Positions 35,479-55,384 of a stretch of DNA of 64,000 nt are shown here, in pieces (within the stretch, counting starts at the first letter, position 1; each line of letters begins with the position of its first letter). Source of the stretch: Bugula neritina (lineage: Eukaryota; Bryozoa; Gymnolaemata; Cheilostomatida; Bugulidae); contig OZ037765.1 of NCBI GenBank assembly GCA_964035545.1, positions 27,044,504 through 27,108,503 of the forward strand. Reading direction: 5' to 3'. The translations under genes and the position numbers were made by a program. Below the pieces are notes generated by a model, which searched no databases, had not been told where the DNA came from, and saw only the letters and a list, made by a program, of their open reading frames with translations.

Positions 35479-36024
35479 TCACTCCACAGGGTCATGAACC
35501 AATTCTTGTTTGGATTTATCTGGTACAACAACATTTAGAATCTGGTTGACTAAACGATTACACACAAATATAGCTATAGGCATGCCAATTGCCCCTGGTA
35601 TTCCACTGGGAAATGAAAGAACGTAAGCAAATATGTTTACAATAGGGTTCTCTAAATAATCCTCAATGTCAAAAAACAAAACTGGCTCATATTTATAAAA
35701 CCAAATTAGTAGGAATGATAACACATATACAGCTACTCTACTGATCCAATATGCTTTCATGCGCATCCATGCTTGATTGGATTGCAGGGATTTTAATGTT
35801 TTAGTTTTTGTAGTAATTTTTCTTCCTAGTTTGGCGTGCTTCGCAAACTCATCTACCATGCTAATTTCAGACTGATGTTGTTTCAAATCTTTAATTTCTA
35901 GTCGTAAATCTGATATTTCCTTTATTTTTCCCTTCAGTTTCAGCCATATATTAACACATATGCCAGGAAGAATCTTGGAGCATATTGGTAACAGTATACA
36001 CAATCCTAGAAGTATTGTGATCAT
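35479..36024 (-). CDS. GET1: GET1/WRB, receptor subunit of the tail-anchored protein insertase (intronless)
   Basis: With CAML/GET2, GET1/WRB forms the ER-membrane complex that takes tail-anchored proteins from the ATPase GET3 and inserts them. The 181-residue frame has the family layout and length: an N-terminal membrane segment (about 1-25, with LLGLCILLPICSKILPGI), a charged coiled coil (about 31-85) with the conserved VDEFAKHAKLGRKI block, then two further membrane segments (about 93-115 and 145-170, the last with IFVCNRLVNQIL). The coiled coil is the GET3-binding region in known members. The start Met directly precedes the first membrane segment. The gene has no intron although its neighbours are intron-rich, so it is either an intronless native copy or a retrocopy. 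It lies between the FGF receptor (same strand) and a gene-poor region. Confidence 0.9.
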   Translation of the reverse strand: MITILLGLCILLPICSKILPGICVNIWLKLKGKIKEISDLRLEIKDLKQHQSEISMVDEFAKHAKLGRKITTKTKTLKSLQSNQAWMRMKAYWISRVAVYVLSFLLIWFYKYEPVLFFDIEDYLENPIVNIFAYVLSFPSGIPGAIGMPIAIFVCNRLVNQILNVVVPDKSKQELVHDPVE

Positions 36025-39000
36025 TGTGAACTACAAAATTAATGCAGATGTAAAGTTGTGTACACATTCACAATCATGATATGATAACTCCAAAGATCTT
36101 ATAATGAAATTTGAACATCTCTGCTCAACTAATTTAGTGCAATACAAATTACTACAGAGTGCAGTGTTTCTTCAGGGCAAGTTTGAATAATATTGGTATC
36201 AAGATCCAACCTGATTAAGTTAAAATCAGAAATATTGAGAGTGGGTATACAGCATAATTCTTTAGGGTGCTCAAAAGCTATCACCATCAACAAAAATTCA
36301 AGAATCACTGTTAAGCGCATAAAATTCTAATTAATTATAATGATATACAGCTGCACAGGGTAAAACATAGATGATAACAAAAATATACCAACTATTTTAA
36401 TGAGAAAACTGCTCAGCAAACATAGTGCTTAATCACTTGAAAAAATTATTTTCCTTCTTGAGCAAACACGCTATAAACATTGTAAACGCATAAAATGTCA
36501 GTGGTTCATGCTGCTACTTTATATATACCCAGTGATAAAATAAAGTAGTAATAATAAAGATTAGCATTACTAAAGTATAAAGTATAAACTACAAATTATG
36601 TCACAAAACAATCTACTAAAGCAGCATAATTATATTGCCTACCAATACTACTATTAGACTATCACTCAAAACTGTTGGTTATTGTATCAGGTTATACTTA
36701 TTGTTATACTTATAGTTATTGTAGCATAAATTGTGACACCGTACAAAGTTAAACTTATTCGTGCAGTTAGTGTTACTTTTAGTGTTGCACATACTAAGAG
36801 TTATAGTAAATAAGTAATACTCATAGTCATACTGATACTGCTCGTGTTGCATTAACACCTATACGGCTATACTGATTACTATACGTACAGTTACACTTAC
36901 ACTTGGAGTTAATCTTATTGACTGAATTATTATTATAATTATATTTAATTTCATCAAACTTGAAGAAACATCAATTATTATATAATATATTAATTATATT
37001 TTAGTTTATAATAACCAAATTTAATATAAACTAGAACTTAAAGTTAAAGTAAAACTAAAAGTAAAAGTTAAATTGAAGAGCCAAAAACTGAAAAAAGTTA
37101 AAAACTGAACTCTAAATTTATCCAATATTACAATTAATAGAGCTTTAAGATTATCTTGGATAAAACTATCACCTGATCTAAATTTGAAGTAGAGTTGAAC
37201 CTGAACGTTTCAAAATAACCTTGATCTGGCACTCTCACACTCACACTCACACTCACACTGTAGTAGAAACACAGATCAAAATGAAAATGAAGATTTGTAT
37301 GTTAGTCTGACCTTGACCGCTGCTCTACGAATACACTGGCATTAAAATGCCAACTAGTCACCGCCGAAGCCAATAATATATTTATTACTAGACCTCATTG
37401 GTCTTCATCAAAACAAATCCATATCTAGTTTCACTTTCATTGTTGATAGCGTCAACAGTATTTATAATAATTGATGGTGGTAGTTCTAAAGTAATTAAAA
37501 ATAAATGTGACTATAATTGTAATTATTGTACTGAAAGCTTTACGAAACTGACAAATCATGTGTGCTACGCCATGATAATGATATATAACTGTAGGAAAGC
37601 TTAATGATGCTCATAACGATATTTATAATTATTAATTATAATATAGAAAATCTTTGTGGTTGTCAATACGACAATAGACATAGTAGTTAGTACTCAGTTA
37701 GCAGTACTAGTATTAATAGTAGTAGTACTCGTAGGTAGTAATTCAATTTGTAATCTGTAAAACCAAGTACCAACAGTAACTCTAGGTAGTTTAACCACGT
37801 ACTTAGTACTAATATCAATTCTACTATTGATTTACTTTTAGTAAACTAGTAAAACAAGGAACTAGTAACTGTAACTTGTAAGTGTAGCACGATTAAATTT
37901 AAATTATAATAATTCCTTTGCAATCTTTCAGTAAGTTCATACGCTAAACCGTACTGGTACTGATACCGATCAACTTGGAGTGATAGTAATACTGATAGTA
38001 ATAGTCAGTGTCACTATAAATATCCATGGTGATTATTATTATCTTGATAAGTTTTACAAAGCAAACTGAAACGTTAATGTTACTGCTTCCTCGTGAATTT
38101 ATGTGGATGAACAGTAAGACCAAAGTAGAAGGATAAGAATTAAACACTACAATTTAAGTTTTGGCTTTAATTATTTAATGTAATAATAAAAATAATTATA
38201 ATTAATTTACTCAACTAACACCTCTCCTTCTAGTTTGAAATTATAGTAAATTAGAACTCTTTTCACATTGCTGGGCAAGTAGTTATCAAAAGAGTTCAAA
38301 CTGCCTCGAAATAAATATTGGTGTGTATATATAGATAAGAAAACTCAGTAAAAAATATTTGCAGTTATATAGGAAGTAAAAAAGACCAGTGGTATAAAAA
38401 AGAAAATAACCAAAAGTTATGTTTTTGCAAGAATTTCAACCTGCAGAAATTGAGTAATTTAGGCTATTGAAATTTCTTAGTTACTGCAGGTAAATGGGTA
38501 AAAAAATTAATTTTAGTTTAATTGACAAGTTTTTATATACAACAAAAATGCTTCTCATTGTCTTTAAATACTGAGGATCTTTTTTCACTTTAGACTTCAC
38601 TATATTATTAAATGCTTTATATGAAGGTAGAGTCTCAAAGCAGGGGGAAGTAGAGGCCTTCACGTAAAAGTATTACAAATATGTGAACTCAGATAATCTT
38701 TAGTCTATGACTGTCTATACGAAAAAAAAAAACAAACGGAGTTTATTTATTCTACATGATGCAATATATACTGCAAAAGTTTCTGCACCACTGTAGGTAA
38801 ATTGAATTACCTTTTAACAGGTATTATTAAAGCATTATATCCCCCTTACATCATGATTTCATAAGAAAATTGAAATGTTTTTAGTGGTCACACCTTTATG
38901 CTTGGTAATTTAATAAATTGCAAGCATTCTAATAATTTATATACATAGTATGGTGGAAAACTTAGAAATCAAAATAGTTGCTGTACAATCTGGGTTATCA

Positions 39001-39969
39001 ATATAAATGGTATTAATATAATTTCAAATATAGCCCTAGATGTAGCAATTTAGACTTATCAGTATAAATATCATTATAGAATAACATTTTCAATTCTACT
39101 ATTACGAATGGACATATTAACCTGCTATGTATGACTCATTGCAATTAAATGCCATGGAAGTATGGTTCACTATAGAAAGCATAATTATTGATTAGAAAGC
39201 ATATGGATGCAACTTGATAGTTCATTTTCCATGTGTTTACTGAACAATTGAATGTCTATACAAAGGTCAAGCTCAAGCCTGTTACTTTGCAACTGTAACT
39301 ATAATTGCACTAAAAGCTCATATTTTTTGGCTCAATAGTGTGAATTATGTGGAACTAGTATATCTAGTTTGAAGGTTTTAAAACCTGTTTATTATTAATT
39401 ATGTAAAAGCTTTAAATTACTTTGCTTTTTGAAGGATACTTTATGAGCTACAATTTTTTATTGCAGCTTGTTGTCTGTCTCGAAATTATTAGTTGATTTT
39501 ATTCTTTAATATTTTCCATAGAATAAGAATACACTAAAAAAATCCATAAAAATAATATTTAAATTTTTAATTACAAAATACATTTAACAATACTAAAACT
39601 ATACTTCCACATTTCTCCTTAGAATTTCCCATTCTTGTGCATTAGCAAGTCACCATTAATAGTAAAGTAGTCACAACACTGAATAAACTAAGTTATGTTA
39701 TTATCATTTTTTTATTTTCATACAAAAAGGTTAGTTTACTTTTAAAATGAATTAATCTCTGTTGTAACTATTTTATAATGCCATGAACTAGTCTAGCACA
39801 GGTTTTTCTATAAACTTATAAGATATATTTCATTAAATGGAGTTGTTTTACCCTGTCGGATTCGCTTCACTGCACCTGCGTGTATATATCATTATTGTGC
39901 TATCTTATGCAAGATATGATATTATTATGTTGACTAGTGACTGGAGCAGTGAGTATATAAAGCCCAAGC
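36025..39969. other. Gene-poor interval between GET1 and NT5C2
   Basis: No supported gene in 3.9 kb. A 63-codon minus-strand frame (36129-36320), hydrophobic at its start (MRLTVILEFLLMVIAFEHP), sits just upstream of GET1 and could be an upstream ORF, but nothing else supports it. Low-complexity stretches occur at about 36640-36900 and 37670-38010 (tactcatagtcatactgatac, tagtaatactgatagtaat), and a short (cactca)n run lies at about 37230-37260. The rest is ordinary AT-rich sequence. Confidence 0.55.
39954..39960 (+). promoter_or_regulatory. TATA-like element just upstream of the NT5C2 first exon
   Basis: The sequence tatataa ends only 9 bp before the first ATG of the gene. A TATA box normally sets initiation 25-30 bp downstream, which here would fall after that ATG. 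If the element is functional, translation would start at a later ATG such as 40081. It could also be chance in AT-rich DNA. Confidence 0.25.
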
Positions 39970-48814
<8,845 letters not shown>

Positions 48815-49493
48815 GTGTATTGGTTTTAGTGAGCTTATTGTAACTAGAGTTCACTTTCCACACTAATCTACGTTATTAGAGGGCTTCAATGGCAATTGAG
48901 AATTATTTAATCTATTAGTTTACATTATATTTCAAACTATATTGAGTTTTGGAATCTCCATTAATGTCTTCATTTAGGACATAGATAATGTGTTTACTTC
49001 TCAATGCTTAATACTCGCTTTCATAATTTTTTTCTGTTGAATAGTTATATATATTTTTATACTGTAGAACAGGCTATCAGCTACTGCTTTATGTACGACC
49101 AGCTAGAGCCGCGATAAAATGCTTCATTATTATATTTGTTACAGATTTCTGTTCATATTATTATAATTTCTCATTGCAGTCATGTTACCTTATATTTAAT
49201 TTTTATTTTTTATAAGTGATAAACTAAAATTAAAAATTAAGGAATCTGTAACTTGTAGCAAGCATACTATAGCTATAACCTCAGAATCTGTTTTATATTC
49301 ATAGAGCATACATCGGTTGTGTTTATTGCATATATTACTTTAAAATTTCTTTTATAATAATAAAAACAATCCGTCTGGTCAACACAAAATCTAAACAAAA
49401 TTTATCAATGTGGCATAAACATGTTGTACTACTGAGCACATGTACAGAGAAGCGAGTGGAGACAGGCGCAAGGCCAACAAACTTGAAGCAAAC
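48815..49493. other. Convergent 3' region of NT5C2 and myosin light chain
   Basis: 679 bp between two stop codons facing each other. NT5C2 has an AATAAA at 49359-49364. The light chain, read on the minus strand, has an AATAAA at 49327-49322. If both are used, the two 3'UTRs overlap by some tens of bases. No other gene is seen. Confidence 0.5.
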
Positions 49494-52400
49494 TCAAGCT
49501 GCGAGTTCATCTTGGTTCCCTCTCTTGATAAGTGTAACAAATGCATCGTAATCGAATAACCCGCCAGATATGGGCGCCTCTTTCCACACTTGTCGGATTT
49601 CATCTTCCTTGAAGTTGTCTCCCATGTTTTGTAACAAATCCTTTATGCTAAAATTAGCAAATAATGTAAAGCAACATTGTAGTGTGTCAAAACAAAGCTA
49701 AAGCAAACTGAACAGCATAAAAAGAATTGTTTAATATTTAACTAACTATTCTTCTGGTAGTTTTCCTTTTCTGTCAGGATCAAACTGTTCAAACGCCTGT
49801 CTCAGTGTATTCTCAGGATCAGTACCTGTATGTAAGACACAGATTGAGTACTAAACATGCCATTAGTTGACCTTGAAAACTCAATTAACAGTTCAGATTG
49901 TTGTTTTTACGACATATTGGCTTGTGCGTATTCTGGTGCAAAAGCCACATTTTTGTAGAAAAAAAATTTGAAAACTGAAGATCCAAAACTGGGGTAATGT
50001 TTAAGGAAGGGTTTACATGAAACAGGCGACCTTCAAGGGTGGGTAACTGAATAGGGGCACTCATTCCATGCAATAGGTCTGATTCACCTGCATTTCTATA
50101 AGTATACGTGTTAATTTTTTTTAAAATAGTGAGAAATGCATACCTTTATTGAAAAATAAATGGTGATACCATTTTAAAGAGTGCTAATTTATCTACACAT
50201 CTCACCTTTTTAACTATCAATTGTTATCTGCAAAAATCATATAATGTTTTAATTTTCAATCATCATCTAAATTTTGGTATCTGCACTTTTTATAAAATAT
50301 ACGTAAGCACATTGTATAACACCCACATTATTAATAGAGAAAGACAGCATTAATTGTACGTATCAAAAACTTTGTAGTTAAGAAAAGGTTGCTTGAGTGT
50401 TTAGTTAAATATCAACTGTCAATTATATAACTAAGAAGTAAAAGCATGGTTATAAGAGAATCATCATTTAAACCTTGCTTAGTTCTCACCATGCATCTTT
50501 TCTCCAAATAAAGTTAGAAAGGAAGTAAAATTAAGCTGGCCGGGACATTCTGCAAGCATCTTTTTCAAGTCAGCTTCAGATGGTTGCCTTCCTAAGTTCA
50601 TGTGAATATCTCTCAAGTCATTTTCACCAATAAAGCCGTCACGATCAGCATCGATCATCGAAAATGCCTGCACCAAAACAAAGTAATGGTGAGAGAAAAT
50701 ATCATTCCCTGTAGATGCTTTCACAAAATATGTCTGCACTAAACTTTCTGATGAGATACCAAGAATATTCCATGAATTATTTAGCCGCTTTGGCCGTCAA
50801 AATTTCTATTCATAATACAAGTACTACTAATAAATTAATCATGTGCAATATGTCAAGTGTTGTGTTGAATAAAAAACAAAGCAACTAGCTACAATTTACT
50901 CCTGGGAAGAACTTTCACAGCCTGTCATACATATTTCATGCAGTTTTTAATTGTATCAAATAATGTTTTGCATTATTATAATAAATTATTTTGTGTTTGA
51001 TCCAACAATGTATACAAAACAGTGAAATTTGTCACACTACACAAGGGCAAACATGCAATCAGCTAGGGATGTCAGTGCATGCCAGTGCAAATGAATAGAG
51101 TGCCTCACTATCTCCATGTGTAGTATCTTGCCCAATGTTTTTTATTTCCGCAGTATTCTTTGACAATACAAGTCAAGTACAACTCTGTCATTTCACCAAA
51201 ACAAAGCAAACTCAGGCATGCAGTGCTATTTCAAAAAGTGTTTTTGACTAATTTTGCTGCATAAAAGAAGCTCTATAATATAATAATTTAGCATAAAGAA
51301 AACTACAGAAATGGTTATTAGTAGGGATTTGTACTAAAAATATTTGTTAAGTTCCATTTACATGCAATTCTAGATCAAGCAAATTGCACAGTGATTTCAA
51401 ACCTCCTTTAATTCCTGTATTTGAGTTTGATTAAAAAAAGCAAACACATTTGAAGTGGTTCGCTGCGCTCGTTTGGGCTCATCACTCTCAGCTGCAGCCA
51501 TTTTCTTCCTATTTGCTTTCTATTAAAATGTAACATGAACACAAACATGATTTGAAAAGCACAAGAGAGACTTTGCCAAAGAGTTGGCAAAACGGTCAGA
51601 GGTGAAAACTTTGCCATGCCAAACAAATAAAAGCCACGTTTGGATGACAAACCACCTCCTTAAACTCTTGTAGTTGGCTCTGGGGAAACATGCCCAGTAC
51701 ATTAGTTGTAGCTCTTTGAGCTTTTCCTTTTTGCTAAAATTAAGGGCAACATACAGTGCTTGTTGAAAGAAGTGTAGAGAAAGAGTGAGAATGAAGAGGA
51801 GACAAACGAGAGGGTTAGGATACAGCGATGATGTTTGGAACATGTTTCACACTGTTCTCGGGCTAACTAGTTGAAAGTTAAAAGACACACAACTTATTTC
51901 GGACGTGGAAGAAAGTTAGAAAAATATTCTCATTCGATGTCTCAAATATTTGTATTAGCTTATAAATAGATTTTGTTATTTTATATTTTTATTTCTATAG
52001 AAACTGATTTAATGTTATTACACTGGGCAATCACAACTCAAATAATCTCAACAGTTTGAGACAAGAATACCTCCTTTAGCTCCTCGATCTGAGCTCTATC
52101 AAACATAGAAAAAATATTGGTTGAAGACTTTTTTACCGGATCCATCGGCTTGCTTTCTTTTCTTTTACTAGATTTGTCAAATGGGTTGTTAGATGTAGAC
52201 ACACCATGACCTTTAACCTTACTCTGGAAGAAGTTCAAAAATCAGTCTGCTAGTTTGTAAATGGCATTTGCAGAAAATTCAAAATTGGAAATTTAAAATA
52301 ATTTTGTTTCTCAATATCTTTTATTAAATCAGTCGAAATAGCTATAAATTTTTTTCAAACAATTTAAGAACAAGTTTGATGAGTGTTTAATGCTATGACG

Positions 52401-53795
52401 CAAATAACAAACTTCTTGTTTTCAAAAATAGACAAGTAATTTATAGTTGCTGCTTATACTCCTTAGACTTCAAGACTATATCATTAGACACTGATATTTC
52501 CAATATAGATTAACAGCACATTTAGCTACATTATATTGACTATAAAGCATGGGAAGTATTCTAGCACACACCCAGTAATAATATTCTGATTGATCAAACT
52601 ATAAAAAGCATACTTGCTAACAAAGGTCATGACATTTTACTCTTGGGATCTTATTGCCTATAAACCATGAACTACTGCTCCCATAAATCTATGTACTTGG
52701 ATTCTTTTGAGAATTGCTGGGAACACATTAAAAAACTATAGGAAAGAAATGGAACACTATTATACATAAAAATAAAAATAGCAATATCTGTTGTATAAAA
52801 TAGATGTGATTATTCCCAATATGTTAGTAATATCAACTCACCATTATAGCTAAATTTCCAACTCTACCTCTCTTACATAAAATATGTTATGTTGGCATGT
52901 ATGAAAATTGAGTTGCAAGATTTTTTCAAAATAATTTGTTTAATCACCACTCCAATGTATCATAGTCATAGAATTTAAGCCATTGTAGGATAAGTATGGG
53001 GAAACTGTTGCAATGTGTGTGCTAAGCTGCTAAACAACCACCAATTGAATAGTGTGAAACATCTTCAGACACATCACTGTAGGAGGAAATTGTAGAACAG
53101 ATTGAATGACCCATAGAAAACATTTTAGAATAATATATACACTAGTATGCTTTAACAGCTGCAAGAGTTGAACTTTAATAGAAGAAACTAGGCTATAAAA
53201 GGCTAAGAGGACGGTGGGTGGGGGGTAATGCTACAGACTACAGCCTCATAACATTATACAAGAAAGAGGATAGGCTGAAATGGCTTAATGCGTTAGATGA
53301 GTTTGTATAGAATACCATCAAGGGTACTATATTACTATAGTGTAGGTAGGCTAAAGGGAAAAGATGAAATGCTATTAGATGTGAAGTGAAAATGCCAGAA
53401 GGAGAATTAACATAAGCAATGCAACATTATAGTACTATAATACAGGCCTGCAAACAGGCCTTTGCAGGCATGTAAATAACTTCAATCGCTATTTACATTC
53501 TATAGGCTTATTACTAACCTAACAGCAATTAGCTAAGTTATAATTGGAAAATCATACAGTATATAGCAGGTAAAATATAGTATGGTAGACTACATAAGTA
53601 TTATGAGGTGTAATGACATCAGCATGGGGCTGAAAAGATAAGTTGCATATTTTTAATTTTTAGTAATCTATGCAGCAAAACTTGGAAAATACTTTTTACA
53701 ACATTTATTGAAAGTAATTAATTAATGTAGCATAAATAATTATCTGGTGTCTAATATGTATTGGTCTGCATGTATTTACTTACTCCTTCTGCCAT
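49494..53795 (-). CDS. MRLC: Myosin regulatory light chain with three alternative second exons
   Basis: An EF-hand protein that binds the neck of myosin II and controls its activity. Constant exons in transcript order: 53795-53784 (Met-Ala-Glu-Gly), 50667-50490, 49825-49747, 49647-49494. Between the first two lie three candidate second exons: 52223-52071, 51733-51656 and 51519-51403. With one used at a time the protein is about 191, 166 or 179 aa. EF-hand 1 is intact (DADRDGFIGEND), the only cation site kept in regulatory light chains. Later parts read GRQPSEADLKKML, GQLNFTSFLTLFGEKMHG, YIKDLLQNMGDNF and KEAPISGGLFDYDAFV. As I recall the scallop-type light chain, these match it more closely than vertebrate MYL9/12. 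A 5'UTR exon ending near 54393 joined to 53802 is plausible. All phases agree. Confidence 0.95.
51403..51519 (-). CDS. MRLC: Alternative exon 2c of the myosin light chain
   Basis: 39 codons, phase 0 at both ends, preceded by acceptor ttttaatag and followed by donor gtttga. It encodes a Lys/Arg-rich start with an internal Met, an acidic stretch (AAAESDEPK), then RTTSNVFAFF and QTQIQELKE. The TTSNVF part matches the position phosphorylated by myosin light chain kinase in other animals (ATSNVF). The internal Met (after KANRKK) could also serve as a separate start, making this a possible alternative first exon. Confidence 0.8.
51656..51733 (-). CDS. MRLC: Alternative exon 2b of the myosin light chain
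   Basis: 26 codons, phase 0 at both ends, preceded by a good acceptor (cttaattttag) and followed by donor gtggtt. It encodes a short basic lead (QKGKAQ), then RATTNVLGMF and QSQLQEFKE. This is the version closest to the vertebrate smooth/non-muscle sequence; the usual Ser of the RATS site is Thr here. It joins in frame to AFSMIDAD of the next constant exon. Confidence 0.85.
52071..52223 (-). CDS. MRLC: Alternative exon 2a of the myosin light chain
   Basis: 51 codons, phase 0 at both ends, preceded by acceptor cttcttccag and followed by donor gtattc. It encodes a long Ser/Lys-rich extension (with NNPFDKSSKRKESKP), then KKSSTNIFSMF and RAQIEELKE. It is the longest of the three versions. The phosphorylation position is KSST, again with Thr at the usual Ser place. 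Confidence 0.85.
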
Positions 53796-55384
53796 GTTTA
53801 ATCTACAAATAAGCAAACAGTATTATTAAACAATAATTAAGCAGGTTTTACAAAAAACTATTGGCACAATTGGAAATCATTTCTCTAACTAATATAAAAC
53901 ATGAATAAATCATAAGAATTTGCGGGGTAGGCCAAGGTAAACTTGTGTGAAAACACACGGTCTTGATGTGAAATAGGCTATTGATTTTGTAATCCATTAT
54001 TCTATAGCAAATATTTATCATTGCAAATTACGTGCATTAAAATTGTATCGGGCAGCAATAAATATTTACAAGTGCTTGATAAAGTTAAGCAAAATCTGGC
54101 TGAAAATTTTGAAGTAAAAATAATATGAAATTGTTGGATTACCTGCTAAATATAAAAATTTAAAGTAACGAAAACATGCTATACCAAAAATCAAGTCCAA
54201 CAGCAACACTTACTCACTTTTGAGTAAACAAAATACGATTTTATACTTCTATATACCTGATATTATTACATATTATAACAAAATTATAAATATAAGATAT
54301 GTGCACAATTGTTTAGGATTAACAAGTTAAGAAAGTCGAAAAGTTTTAGCTTAGTTTAGTTTATATAATAATGGACTATAACAGCCACCTACCAAGGTAG
54401 ATAATTCTCAAGACGGAAGAGTACAAACAGCAGCTGCGGATAGAGAGGTGAGTCAGTCAAGGTCTTTATTAATCCCAGAGGTACAACTGACTGATGAGTA
54501 CAGAGAGCAGGGTTACACTTGATGTAGCTGATGCTAGGTTGTAACTAACGGTGCTTCTAATTGGATTAAGGGATGTAATATGATAAGAGCAGCTATTTTA
54601 TTACGGCAGCAACTGACAGCTTGCCTTATATGGAACAGGAAGTACTGGCATAGAGCAATTATGAGGGTCTAATTAGGCACCAGAACTAATGGGCCACTAA
54701 AATCTTTCATCTGAAAGTTATTGAAGTGTAATTAACATACAATATATGATCATACTTTCGGAGGTTTATGTGTTGCCTTTTTCGCCATTCTTTTACCCTT
54801 TTTTTATAAAAATGATGAAATGAAATTTTGTAGATATAGTTAAAAAATTAACAAAGACATCAGAAATAAAATGAGGATTTTAGTTGCAGTAATAAATAAT
54901 TTTATTTTAAGTTTTGTAGTTTGTTAAAAACAAGTTTGTTGTTTAAAATAAAATAATTAAATATAACATATGTCAGCTGAAAGGTTAAAACAAAGCTATT
55001 TTGAGTAATATTTGCATACTTTGTATCATTTTAGCTCTGATTTCTTGACAGGCTTATCAACTTTAAGAAGTATCATGTGTGGATACTATTAAATATTCAG
55101 TCTTACAATATTCACCCTATATTAGTTAGTTAAAATAAGCTTGCTGTGTTCATCTATATAAGAAATGTTGGCACTATATTGCGTGCATCATTCATGAATA
55201 ATAAATAAATCCAATACCATATTCATTCTTATTGTTTAGAGTATTGTTAACAATATATATTTGTATGTTGGGAAGTGTATTCATAGTTTATTAATTATTC
55301 AGCAGCTTCATCTAATGGCATTGCATTCCAAATTAAAGGTTTATTCGTCTAGGCAGCTTTCTCCAGCACACACCATCCAGCAAA
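53796..55384. other. Divergent upstream region of the light chain and zinc-finger genes
   Basis: About 1.6 kb between two starts pointing away from each other. On the minus side, acceptor cttatttgtag at 53803 and a donor after 54393 suggest a noncoding first exon of the light chain, so its promoter would lie near 54.4-54.5 kb. On the plus side the zinc-finger ATG follows an AT-rich stretch with tttcgtctag-type pyrimidine sequence, which could be an acceptor for an upstream exon. No coding frame or repeat of note is present. Confidence 0.4.

Noticed and set aside
36129-36320. 63-residue minus-strand open frame with a hydrophobic start, upstream of GET1
   Set aside because: Signal-peptide-like start but too short, with no family resemblance and no sign of expression. 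At most an upstream ORF.
54448-54500. Stretch ctttattaatcccagaggtacaa that recalled a retroelement tail
   Set aside because: No repeat structure, target duplication or coding remnant around it.
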